DNA from: Streptomyces lomondensis
GTDB lineage: Bacteria; Actinomycetota; Actinomycetes; Streptomycetales; Streptomycetaceae
Length of the DNA stretch: 64,000 nucleotides
Direction of reading: 5' to 3'
Assembly (NCBI RefSeq): GCF_014651035.1
Contig: NZ_BMWC01000009.1
Location: 62,001 to 126,000, forward strand
Both the position numbers and the translations under genes were made by a program. This document shows, one piece after another, positions 19,599 through 27,983 of this stretch; within the stretch, counting starts at the first letter, position 1; the number at the start of each line of letters is the position of its first letter. The notes below the pieces were generated by a model. It saw only the letters and a list, made by a program, of their open reading frames with translations. It was not told the DNA's origin and searched no databases.

Positions 19599-20459
19599 TC
19601 AGGAGGAGGTAAGGCGTGCGAGCCGGGCGGCGGCCGTCGCGGCCCGGCGGTCGGCCTCACGGAGGCGGCGGTCGGCGTCACGTGCCCGTTCCCGGGCCGA
19701 CCGCTCGGCGAAGCGGGCCTGCTGGTGCTCTCCCCTGGTGCGCTCCAGTTCCTCGGTGAGCTCGCCGATGCGCTGCTGGAGGCGTTCCGCCTGCCGGGTC
19801 GCCTCCTCGGCCGCCCGCCCCGCCGCCGCTGCCTCGTCCTTCCGGGCCCGCAGCTCGCGCTCCGCCTCCTCGGCGTCCTGCCGGGCCTCCGCCAGCTGTC
19901 GCCACTGCCGCTCGTCGGCCTTCCTGTCCGGGCGGGAGGGGGCCGCGGCCGGTGTGCGGCGCCGCGGCGGGGCCCCCTCCGCGGCGGCCGGGAAGCCGAC
20001 AGCGGGGCTGAGCGGTTTGGCCAGCCGGCCGCTCGCCCACGCCTCGGCGGCCTCGGGGTCGGCCAGGACGGCGTGCAGGGTGTTCTCGACCTCGCGCTGC
20101 ACGCTCTCGCCGATCGGATGGCCGGCCTCCTGCGCGAGCTGCCGGGCCTGGGCGGACAGGGCGCGGATGAGCGCGTGCTGCCGGCGGCTCAGCTCGCGCA
20201 GCTGTGTGCCGTCCAGGTTCTGATGGGCCTGCCGCAGGCCCTCCCCCAGCCGGAGCAGCGGCTCGATGTCGCCGGGCCGGCTGCGGACCAGGAGGTTGCT
20301 CGCCCAGGCCGCGAGGCTGGGTTTGCGCAACGCGCCGATCCGCTCGGCGAGTTCCCGGTCGCCTGCGGTGCGGGCGGCTGCCGCGGCAGAGGCGCGGGCG
20401 ACGGTGAAGTCCTCCGGCCGCAGGGCGTACAGCTCGTCGGCCACAGCGTCGAAATCCAT
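19599..20459 (-). CDS. Coiled-coil protein of unknown function
   Basis: 286-residue soluble protein. Residues 1-150 are helical and Ala/Arg/Leu-rich (including AAWASNLLVRSRPGDIEPLL). Residues 185-286 form a long charged coiled coil with heptad-like E/R/A/Q pattern (EEAERELRARKDEAAAAGRAAEEATRQ begins it). No enzymatic motif, signal or membrane segment. Many actinomycetes carry similar proteins; the role is unknown, possibly structural or nucleoid-related. The ATG follows AAAGGGA. It is divergent from gap. Confidence 0.8.
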   Translation of the reverse strand: MDFDAVADELYALRPEDFTVARASAAAAARTAGDRELAERIGALRKPSLAAWASNLLVRSRPGDIEPLLRLGEGLRQAHQNLDGTQLRELSRRQHALIRALSAQARQLAQEAGHPIGESVQREVENTLHAVLADPEAAEAWASGRLAKPLSPAVGFPAAAEGAPPRRRTPAAAPSRPDRKADERQWRQLAEARQDAEEAERELRARKDEAAAAGRAAEEATRQAERLQQRIGELTEELERTRGEHQQARFAERSARERARDADRRLREADRRAATAAARLARLTSS

Positions 20460-20616
20460 GCGCGTCCCTTTCGCGCGGATGCTCCGGTTCGATCGTCTCA
20501 GGCCATGCCCTCATGGGCGCGCGGAATGCCGGCCGAACGCCCCGGAGGGACCCCGTTCATGCTCAGGAAATCGACGGTTTAACATATGAGCGCCGCCTAG
20601 CTCGAAAGATGGATTC

Positions 20617-22062
20617 GTGACTGTCAACGACGACTCGTTCACCAACTGGAAGAACCGCGAGGAGATCGCGGAGTCGATGATCCCGATCATCGGGAAGCTG
20701 CACCGGGAGCGGGACGTGACGGTCCTGCTGCACAGCCGCTCCCTGGTGAACAAGTCGGTGGTCAGCATCCTCAAGACCCACCGGTTCGCCCGGCAGATCG
20801 CCGGCGCGGAGCTCTCCGTCACCGAGACGCTGCCGTTCCTGCAGACCCTCGCCGAGCTGGACCTCGGGCCGTCCCAGATCGACATCGGCATGCTCGCCGC
20901 GACGTACCGCGAGGACGACCGCGGCCTGTCGGTCGCCGAGTTCACCGCCGAGGCCGTCGCCGGTGCCACCGGCGCCAACAAGATCGAGCGCCGCGAGGGC
21001 CGGGACGTCGTCCTGTACGGCTTCGGCCGTATCGGCCGGCTCGTGGCCCGGCTGCTGATCGAGAAGGCCGGTTCGGGCAACGGCCTGCGGCTGCGGGCCA
21101 TCGTCGTGCGCGGGGGCGGCGAACAGGACATCGTCAAGCGCGCCTCCCTGCTGCGCCGGGACTCCATCCACGGCCAGTTCCAGGGCACGATCACCGTCGA
21201 CGAGGCGAACAGCACGATCGTCGCCAACGGCAACGCGATCAAGGTGATCTACGCGAACGACCCGTCCGAGGTCGACTACACGGCGTACGGCATCAAGGAC
21301 GCCATCCTCATCGACAACACCGGCAAGTGGCGCGACCGCGAGGGCCTGTCGCAGCACCTGCGGCCGGGTATCGACAAGGTCGTGCTGACCGCGCCGGGCA
21401 AGGGCGACGTCCCGAACATCGTGCACGGCGTCAACCACGACACGATCAAGCCGGACGAGCAGATCCTGTCCTGCGCGTCGTGCACCACGAACGCCATAGT
21501 GCCGCCGCTGAAGGCGATGGACGACGAGTTCGGTGTCCAGCGCGGCCACGTGGAGACCGTCCACTCGTTCACCAACGACCAGAACCTGCTGGACAACTAC
21601 CACAAGTCCGAGCGCCGGGGCCGGTCCGCGCCGCTCAACATGGTCATCACCGAGACCGGCGCGGCCTCCGCCGTCGCCAAGGCGCTGCCCGAGCTCAAGG
21701 CGAAGATCACCGGCAGCTCCATCCGGGTCCCGGTGCCGGACGTCTCGATAGCGATCCTCAACCTCCAGCTGGCGCGCGAGACCACCCGCCAGGAGGTCCT
21801 CGACTACCTGCGCGAGGTCTCCCTGACCTCGCCGCTGAAGCGCCAGATCGACTTCATCAGCGCTCCCGACGCGGTCTCCAGCGACTTCATCGGCTCGCGC
21901 CACGCCTCGATCGTCGACGCCGGCGCCACCAAGGTCGAGGGCGACAACGCGATCCTCTACCTCTGGTACGACAACGAGTTCGGCTACTCGTGCCAGGTCA
22001 TCCGGGTCGTGCAGCACGTGTCCGGGGTGGAGTACCCGACGTACCCGTCTCCGGCGGTCTGA
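20617..22062 (+). CDS. gap: Glyceraldehyde-3-phosphate dehydrogenase, long form
   Basis: 481-residue GAPDH of the long type, with about 125 extra N-terminal residues before the dinucleotide-binding GFGRIGRLVARLL. The active-site ASCTTN places the catalytic cysteine at residue 289, followed by the helical NAIVPPLKAM; the C-terminal YDNEFGYSCQV is canonical. It catalyses oxidation of glyceraldehyde 3-phosphate to 1,3-bisphosphoglycerate or the reverse. Streptomyces normally also have a 330-residue glycolytic copy, so this form is likely secondary or gluconeogenic. GTG start. A strong bidirectional hairpin follows. Confidence 0.96.
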   Translation: MTVNDDSFTNWKNREEIAESMIPIIGKLHRERDVTVLLHSRSLVNKSVVSILKTHRFARQIAGAELSVTETLPFLQTLAELDLGPSQIDIGMLAATYREDDRGLSVAEFTAEAVAGATGANKIERREGRDVVLYGFGRIGRLVARLLIEKAGSGNGLRLRAIVVRGGGEQDIVKRASLLRRDSIHGQFQGTITVDEANSTIVANGNAIKVIYANDPSEVDYTAYGIKDAILIDNTGKWRDREGLSQHLRPGIDKVVLTAPGKGDVPNIVHGVNHDTIKPDEQILSCASCTTNAIVPPLKAMDDEFGVQRGHVETVHSFTNDQNLLDNYHKSERRGRSAPLNMVITETGAASAVAKALPELKAKITGSSIRVPVPDVSIAILNLQLARETTRQEVLDYLREVSLTSPLKRQIDFISAPDAVSSDFIGSRHASIVDAGATKVEGDNAILYLWYDNEFGYSCQVIRVVQHVSGVEYPTYPSPAV

Positions 22063-22078
22063 TCCGGGCGTGCCGAGG

Positions 22079-22108
22079 AAAGCGCGGGGCGTGCGGGCCC
22101 CGCGCTTT
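22079..22108. terminator. Bidirectional terminator between gap and the GH30 gene
   Basis: Perfect 12-base arms (AAAGCGCGGGGC and its complement) with a six-base loop lie in the 52-bp gap between two convergent stop codons. Each arm begins or ends with A/T runs, so each transcript has a short U stretch. Confidence 0.85.
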
Positions 22109-22114
22109 CGTGTG

Positions 22115-25100
22115 TCAGCGGCGGGTCAGCTCGATCCGGTACTCCCGGGTCTGTGAGCCGTCTTCGGCTGTCACGGAGACGACGTGGACCGTCCGGCCCC
22201 CGGTGGTGTCCTTACGGACCGTCACGTTCGCGTAGGGGTCACGCGGGGTGGCGGTGACCCGGGCCCGGTCCGGGCGGTCGACCGCCGTACGGTAGCTCGT
22301 CCGGTCCGGCTCGAAGCCGCTCAGCGGCACGCCGTCCACCTCGATCGAGGCCGCCGCGGCGTCCGAGGAGGCGCCCGGGGCCTTGGCGTACACCTCGATC
22401 TCCCCGAGGGTGAGGTAACCGCCCGGCCGGGCCGTCATGACCACGCGCACGCCGGTCGCCGGGCCGCTCGCGCGGACCGGGACATCGGCCACGGGTGTGC
22501 CCTCGGTGCCGACGGCGACCTGGTCGCTCGCGTCGGCCCAGGTGCCGTCGGCCCCGCGCACCTGCACCTTGAGCGACTCCGCGAAGCTGACGTTGGTGCC
22601 GTCGCGGTGGAAGTGGGTCACGACCCGGGTCAGGTCGCGTGCCTCGGGCAGGGTGAAGGTGACGGTGTCGGACGGGTTCTTCGTGCCGGACCTCCAGTTC
22701 GACCAGGCCTTCTCGGACGTGGTGCCGTTGCGCAGGCCCTCGGCGGAGTACCCGCTCTCGGTGTACGTCGCGCCGGCCGTCACGCCCGCGTCGCGCGCGG
22801 CGTTCGTCTCCCGGGGCGCGGTGACCTGGACGCGTACGGTCGCCGCCGCCGTCGTTCCGCCGGGGACCCGGGCGGTGCCTCGCAGGGTCACCACGCCGGC
22901 CTCGGCGAACGCGCCCTCGGGCGCGGGGTCCCAGGTGACCGGCAGGTCGGCGGTTCCACCGTGCCGTCCGACGGCGGTGACCGTGGCGGGCAGGCCGGGC
23001 CGTCCGCCGGTGTAGGTCTTGGCGCGGGCCGGGAGCGTGGCGGCGACGGTGTCCACGGTGACGACCGCCTCGGCGGGGACGGTCCGGCCCAGCGCGTCGG
23101 TCGCCCGGCCCTTCACCCGCACGGTTCCGGGCTCGCGCCAGCGTGACTCGGAGGGCGGCGTCCACTCGACGGGGAGCGCGCCCCGGGCGCCGTCGCGGTA
23201 GACGGGCGTCACGGTCGCGGGCAGTTCGGGCGCGCGGCCGGGGACGGTGAAGGCCTTGGCGGGCTGCGTCCGGAGCACCGTCTCGTCGGTGACGCCCCAC
23301 CGCTGGTTGGCGGCGGAGGTCGGCAGGAAGGCCGACACGCGTGCGCCGTCCGCCGTGGACTGCCCGACGACGTCGAGCAGACGGCCGGTGGCGGCGTTGA
23401 CGAAGGTCCAGGTGCCGTCTCCGGTGGTCGACATGATCCACTGTGCGGCTGTCGTCGCGGGTGTGTCCGCCTCTTCGAGGACGGCCTCGTCGTCGCGTAC
23501 GGCGAGGCGCCTGCCGTCGGAGGCGTTGACGAGGGCGTAGCGGTCGCGGTTGCCGTCGCCGCGGGTCAGCCGCTTCACCGACCAGAGCTGGGACTTGGCG
23601 GCCGGGTCGTTCGTGCGGACGACGACGCCGTCGCCCTCGGCGGCCGGGGCCAGGGACTTGCCGCTCTGGGCGCCCTGGAGGCGGTAGACGTGGCCGGGCC
23701 GGACGAGCGCGGCGTCCTCGGCGGTGCCGGACACGCCGTCGACGAGGAGGGTCGTGACCGACTTGGCCGGGACGGTCACAGTGGCGGAGTCGTCCTTCAC
23801 CTTCACGGGCGTGCCGCGGACGAGTGCGCCCTCGGCGCTGGTCACCACGGGTGTCACGGTGGCGCCGGGGGCGACGCGCCGGAACTTCGAGAGGTCCAGG
23901 GTGACGGCGCGCGGGGTCGTGCCGCTGTTGACGTGCACCACGGTCGCGCCACGGCCGGACTTGCGCACGGCGGCGACGCTGGAGGGGTCGTCGGCCTTCA
24001 CGAAGTGGTCGCCGGGCCGGATGTGGTGGGTGAAGTTGCGCAGGGTGTGGAACTTGGTGTTGGCCTTGACCGGGCAGGTCTCCAGGGTGTCCGCGGCCGT
24101 GCAGTTGAACGGGATGTGGATGCTGCCCCAGTTCTTGCCTGCCGCCGCCTGGGGGATGGAGTCCTCGATCGGCTGCCACAACACCCAGGCGGACGGCTCC
24201 AGTTCACGGATGTCGTCGACGACCCGGGTGGCGATGCCGAGCCCGGGCTCCATGCCGGTGAAGTCGGTGCCGGTCCCCCAGGTGCCCTCGACCTCGCTCA
24301 TCCAGAACTTCTTGTCCGCGGCCTTGGCGCTGTCGCGGGCGCTGGTGCGCATGCCGGTGCCGTAGGTGTGCACGTTGAGCTGGTCGACGGCGGCGCGGGC
24401 GGAGCTGTCGTAGGCGTTCCAGTTGCGGACGAAGGTGCTGGGGTTGGTCTCGTCCATCGCGGAGACGGTGGCGCGGGTGCCGGCGTTCTGCAGGGCGCGG
24501 TGCAGGGCCAGGACGACCTTTTGCTGGAGTTCGGGGCCGGCGTGCGCGCCCTCCTGGCGGCCGCCCGTGGGCTGTCCGTCGGGGCCGATCTGGGTGCCCC
24601 AGTAGTTGGTGTTGGGCTCGTTGAGCGGGGCGATGGTGTCGAAGCGGATGCGGTGCTTCTTCTCCAGGTGCTCGGTCACCTTGACCAGGTAGGTGGCGAA
24701 GTCGTCGACGCGGTCGGGCCGGATCTGGTCGGTGTTGGCGTCGAACCCTCCGGAGACGTAGCCGCTGACGGTCTGGAACCAGGGCGGGGAGTTGCTGAAG
24801 GCCTCCCAGCGGGTCACCTTGCTCTTGACCTGGTCCACCCACCAGCGCTGGTTGGCGTCGGCGGACCAGTCCCAGTGGGCGGGGTCGTCCGGGTTCCACC
24901 AGTCGGTGTCCTCCCTGGTGGTGCCCTCCGGGGCCTTCCAGAAGCCCTCCATGGTCGCGCCGGTCTTCATGTAGTCCTTGCGGACGTCCGGGGCGTTGCC
25001 TCCGCCGATGTTGTAGCGCGCGATGTTGAGGCGGAGACCGTCCTCGCCGAACAGCATGTCGACGAGCTTCCGGCGGATGGGTTCCGGATAGCCGCCGGTG

Positions 25101-25294
25101 ATGTTGGCGAACCAGACGAGGCTCGTGCCCCACCCTTCGAACTCCTGCTGCCGGTAGGACGGGTCGATCCCGACCGTGACCGCGCTGCCGGGCGGTTCGG
25201 CGGCAGCGGCGGGCGGCACGGCCATGAGCCCCGCGCCCAGTGCCAGGGGGACGGTGGCCGCCAGTGCCTGGGCGAAGCGATGTCTGCTGGACAT
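22115..25294 (-). CDS. Secreted modular GH30 glycoside hydrolase (beta-1,6-galactanase-like)
   Basis: 1059-residue exported enzyme. Modules: signal peptide 1-33 (AAAAEPP junction); GH30 catalytic barrel plus beta-side domain to about 480; ricin-type trefoil about 490-640 with three QxW-like repeats; two bacterial Ig-like domains about 640-790; a discoidin/CBM32-like domain about 800-940; a C-terminal cadherin-like beta domain. The acid/base is Glu226 in PLNEPN and the nucleophile Glu334 in MSEVEG. The GWGTSLVWFA start resembles the GH30 subfamily of endo-beta-1,6-galactanases, so arabinogalactan-protein or galactan side chains are the likely substrate; subfamily is inferred. GAAGGGA precedes the ATG at 25294. 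It is divergent from a Dpp-type importer. Confidence 0.9.
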   Translation of the reverse strand: MSSRHRFAQALAATVPLALGAGLMAVPPAAAAEPPGSAVTVGIDPSYRQQEFEGWGTSLVWFANITGGYPEPIRRKLVDMLFGEDGLRLNIARYNIGGGNAPDVRKDYMKTGATMEGFWKAPEGTTREDTDWWNPDDPAHWDWSADANQRWWVDQVKSKVTRWEAFSNSPPWFQTVSGYVSGGFDANTDQIRPDRVDDFATYLVKVTEHLEKKHRIRFDTIAPLNEPNTNYWGTQIGPDGQPTGGRQEGAHAGPELQQKVVLALHRALQNAGTRATVSAMDETNPSTFVRNWNAYDSSARAAVDQLNVHTYGTGMRTSARDSAKAADKKFWMSEVEGTWGTGTDFTGMEPGLGIATRVVDDIRELEPSAWVLWQPIEDSIPQAAAGKNWGSIHIPFNCTAADTLETCPVKANTKFHTLRNFTHHIRPGDHFVKADDPSSVAAVRKSGRGATVVHVNSGTTPRAVTLDLSKFRRVAPGATVTPVVTSAEGALVRGTPVKVKDDSATVTVPAKSVTTLLVDGVSGTAEDAALVRPGHVYRLQGAQSGKSLAPAAEGDGVVVRTNDPAAKSQLWSVKRLTRGDGNRDRYALVNASDGRRLAVRDDEAVLEEADTPATTAAQWIMSTTGDGTWTFVNAATGRLLDVVGQSTADGARVSAFLPTSAANQRWGVTDETVLRTQPAKAFTVPGRAPELPATVTPVYRDGARGALPVEWTPPSESRWREPGTVRVKGRATDALGRTVPAEAVVTVDTVAATLPARAKTYTGGRPGLPATVTAVGRHGGTADLPVTWDPAPEGAFAEAGVVTLRGTARVPGGTTAAATVRVQVTAPRETNAARDAGVTAGATYTESGYSAEGLRNGTTSEKAWSNWRSGTKNPSDTVTFTLPEARDLTRVVTHFHRDGTNVSFAESLKVQVRGADGTWADASDQVAVGTEGTPVADVPVRASGPATGVRVVMTARPGGYLTLGEIEVYAKAPGASSDAAAASIEVDGVPLSGFEPDRTSYRTAVDRPDRARVTATPRDPYANVTVRKDTTGGRTVHVVSVTAEDGSQTREYRIELTRR

Positions 25295-25347
25295 GGATTC
25301 CCTTCGGGAGCAAACAGAACCGCGCAGAACCAATCGAGCTTCCCGAA

Positions 25348-25375
25348 TATTTTAGGACGGCAATCAACACGTCAA
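25348..25375 (-). promoter_or_regulatory. Candidate promoter of the GH30 gene
   Basis: On the minus strand TTGACG (25375-25370) is followed 15 to 17 bases later by TAAAAT or AAATAT in an AT-rich patch, 54 bp or more before the GH30 start. This is a near-consensus vegetative promoter. Its -35 box is one arm of the inverted repeat with the opposing promoter. Confidence 0.55.
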
Positions 25376-25415
25376 GAGCTGGGACGAGTTGGGAACAGGC
25401 GCACACCTCTTGACG
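25370..25415. repeat. Inverted repeat joining the two divergent -35 boxes
   Basis: Arms CGTCAAGAG (25370-25378) and CTCTTGACG (25407-25415) are perfect complements with 28 bases between them. Each arm contains the outward-facing TTGACG hexamer, so a dimeric regulator could cover both promoters at once. Confidence 0.6.
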
Positions 25416-25440
25416 CGTTCCGCCTCGCCACCCCAATAAT
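25410..25440 (+). promoter_or_regulatory. Candidate promoter of the Dpp-type operon
   Basis: TTGACG at 25410-25415 is followed after 18-19 bases by CAATAAT (25434-25440), about 60 bp before the GTG of the solute-binding lipoprotein. Confidence 0.5.
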
Positions 25441-25500
25441 GACCGTCCATATATCTAAACGACGTTCTCTGTTGTGTACGGGAGCGAACGCGGAGGCACA

Positions 25501-27042
25501 GTGGCCGGTTCAGGCGCAGCCCGCAGTCATGCGATCGTCACGTCCCTCGTCGTCCTGCTCGCCGTCTCCGGTTGCTCGGTCGCCGGTGCCGATCCCATCG
25601 GCGGCGGCCCGGACGCCTTGCGCATCGTCCTCCCCGAGGAACCGCCGACACTCGAACCCTGCGACGCCTCGCTGACCGCGACGGGCCGGGTGACGCGGGC
25701 CAACATCACGGAGGCCCTCACCGAGCGCGACGCGTCCACCGGGCGCCTGCAACCCGCCCTCGCCACCAAGTGGACCCGCACATCGGCGACTTCATGGACC
25801 TTCACCCTCCGCGAGGGCGTCACCTTCCACGACGGCTCCCCGTTCACGGCGGCCGCAGCGGCGTTCTCGATCGAACGCGCCACGGACTCGGGGATCGACT
25901 GCAACGTCGACGGCTACATCTTCGCGGACAGCGAGCTGACCGCCACGCCCGTCGGCGGGACCACGCTCCGGGTCACCACGAAGGAGCCCGACCCGATCCT
26001 TCCGCTGCGCCTGTCCTTCGTCGAGATCGTGCCGACGACCACCGACCCCGACTCCCGTGTGCGCGAGCCGGTCGGCACGGGCCCCTACCGGATCGACGAG
26101 TGGAACCAGGGCCGTTACCTGCGGCTCAAACGCTTCCCCGGCTACTGGGGCAAGACCCCCGACTTCACCGCTGCCACGTATGTCTGGCGCGCCGAGGGCA
26201 GTGTGCGGGCCGCGATGGTGACGAACGACGAGGCGGATGTGGCGATCGGGCTCGCGCCCGAGGACGGGGCCGGCGACCGGGCCGTGGAGTTCGCCACCAA
26301 CGAGGTCTCCTACCTGCGGATGGACGCCACCGAGCCGCCGCTCGACGACATCCGCGTCCGACGGGCCGTCAACTACGCCATCGACCGGGAGGGCCTGACC
26401 ACGGCGGTCTTCGCCGGCCGACCCACCGGGCAGCTCGTGTCGAAGGGCGTCACCGGCTACAACCCGGGCGTCCGGCCGTGGCCCTACGACCCGGAACGCG
26501 CCAGGCGACTGGTCGCCGAGGCCCGTGCCGACGGGGTCCGCACCGACACCACCCTCACCCTCATCGGCCGCACCGGCATCTACCCGAAGGCCGCCGAGGC
26601 GATGGAGGTCGTCCAGGACGGCCTGATCAAGGCCGGGCTGAAGGTCAGGATCAGGATGCTCGACGTCAACGCCTGGCTGGAGTACCTGCTGCGCCCCTTC
26701 CCCGCCGGCGACACCGGCCCCACCCTGCTCCAGGCGCAGCACGGCAACCAGGCGGGCGACGCCGCGTTCACGATGGGCCAGATCTACGGCAGCGAGGGCG
26801 CCCAGAGCAGCTACGGCACCGCCGAGTTCGACACGCTCATCGAGCAGGCCGAACTCGCCTCGGGCGGGAAGCGGCAGAAGGCGTTCGCGGACGCGTTCGC
26901 CCACCAGAACGACAAGGTCGTACGGGACGCCGTGATGGCCAACATGACCGGTCTGCTGGCTCTCTCCCCCAAGGTCCGCTACCGGCCCGACTCCGCCACC
27001 AACGACGAGATGCGGCTCGCCGACATGCGCCGCGCGGGCTGA
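25501..27042 (+). CDS. ABC transporter solute-binding lipoprotein (DppA/OppA type)
   Basis: 513-residue family 5 solute-binding protein. A lipoprotein signal ends in LAVSGC (Cys25). The domain body has LPEEPPTLEPCD, the FTLREGVTFHDGSPFTA motif (about residues 100-116) and VGTGPYRIDEW (about 187-197), all typical of the peptide/nickel/oligosaccharide clan. The GTG at 25501 lies behind GGAGG. It is the first gene of a four-gene importer operon. Position next to a GH30 galactanase-like enzyme makes oligosaccharide uptake worth considering, since some members of this family bind plant-wall oligosaccharides; peptides or nickel remain possible. Confidence 0.93.
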   Translation: MAGSGAARSHAIVTSLVVLLAVSGCSVAGADPIGGGPDALRIVLPEEPPTLEPCDASLTATGRVTRANITEALTERDASTGRLQPALATKWTRTSATSWTFTLREGVTFHDGSPFTAAAAAFSIERATDSGIDCNVDGYIFADSELTATPVGGTTLRVTTKEPDPILPLRLSFVEIVPTTTDPDSRVREPVGTGPYRIDEWNQGRYLRLKRFPGYWGKTPDFTAATYVWRAEGSVRAAMVTNDEADVAIGLAPEDGAGDRAVEFATNEVSYLRMDATEPPLDDIRVRRAVNYAIDREGLTTAVFAGRPTGQLVSKGVTGYNPGVRPWPYDPERARRLVAEARADGVRTDTTLTLIGRTGIYPKAAEAMEVVQDGLIKAGLKVRIRMLDVNAWLEYLLRPFPAGDTGPTLLQAQHGNQAGDAAFTMGQIYGSEGAQSSYGTAEFDTLIEQAELASGGKRQKAFADAFAHQNDKVVRDAVMANMTGLLALSPKVRYRPDSATNDEMRLADMRRAG

Positions 27043-27056
27043 GGGGGGGACATCAC

Positions 27057-27983
27057 ATGCTGACCCTGCTGCGCCGCCGCGCGGTCTCCAGTGTCATCCC
27101 GCTGCTGTTCGTGGTCCTCGGCGTGTTCTTCCTGGCCCGCCTCACCGGAGACCCCGCCAACCTGTACCTGCCGCTGAGCGCGACGCCCGAGATGCGGGCC
27201 GAGTTCGCCGCCCGCAACGGCCTGGACGACCCGCTGATCACCCAGTTCGGCGACTATCTCGCCCAGGTCGCCCACCTCGACTTCGGCGAGTCGCTGCGCA
27301 CGGCGCAGCCGGCGGGCGAGGCCGTCCTGCGGGCGTTCCCCGCGACCCTGCAACTGGCCGGCTGGACGATGCTGCTGGCCATCGCGGGCGCCGTCGTCAT
27401 CGGGAGCCTGGCGGCCTACCGCCCCAACTCGGCCACGGACCGGATCGCAAGCTTCCTGTCCTCGACGGCGGCCAGCGTGCCCGACTTCTGGATCGCCATC
27501 ATGGGCGTGCTGGTCTTCGCGGTCACCCTGGGCTGGCTGCCCACCTCGGGCACGAGCGGCGCGGCGGCGTGGGTCCTGCCCGTGGCGACCCTGCTCATCC
27601 GGCCGTTCGGGGTGCTGGTCCAGGTGGTGCGGGGCGCCATGGTCTCCGCGCTGTCCGCCCCGTATGTGAAGGTGGCGCGCGGCAAGGGAGCCTCCGAGGT
27701 CCGGGTGGTCTTCGGGCACGCCCTGCGCAACGCGGCCGCGCCGGCGCTCACCGTCGCCGGTGACCTGGCCGTGGGGCTGGTCAACGGGGCGGTCGTCGTC
27801 GAGACGATCTTCGGCTGGCCCGGGATCGGCAAGCTCATGATCGACTCGGTGCTCCAGCGCGACTTCGCGGTGCTGCAGGCGGCGGTGCTCGTGACCGCTC
27901 TGGCGATCTTCGCCCTCAACATCCTCGTGGACCTCTGCCACGCGCTCCTCGACCCGCGGATACGGCAGCGGGCGGCGGCATGA
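27057..27983 (+). CDS. ABC transporter permease (DppB type)
   Basis: 308-residue permease with six membrane segments. It begins LLRRRAVSSVIPLLFVVLGVFFL and has the short extracytoplasmic loop with GLDDPLITQFGDYL. The BPD_transp_1 coupling loop is around YVKVARGKGASEVRVVFGHALRNA (about residues 203-226). It pairs with the permease half of the next protein. It starts 14 bp after the binding protein and overlaps the next gene by four bases (ATGA). Confidence 0.94.
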   Translation: MLTLLRRRAVSSVIPLLFVVLGVFFLARLTGDPANLYLPLSATPEMRAEFAARNGLDDPLITQFGDYLAQVAHLDFGESLRTAQPAGEAVLRAFPATLQLAGWTMLLAIAGAVVIGSLAAYRPNSATDRIASFLSSTAASVPDFWIAIMGVLVFAVTLGWLPTSGTSGAAAWVLPVATLLIRPFGVLVQVVRGAMVSALSAPYVKVARGKGASEVRVVFGHALRNAAAPALTVAGDLAVGLVNGAVVVETIFGWPGIGKLMIDSVLQRDFAVLQAAVLVTALAIFALNILVDLCHALLDPRIRQRAAA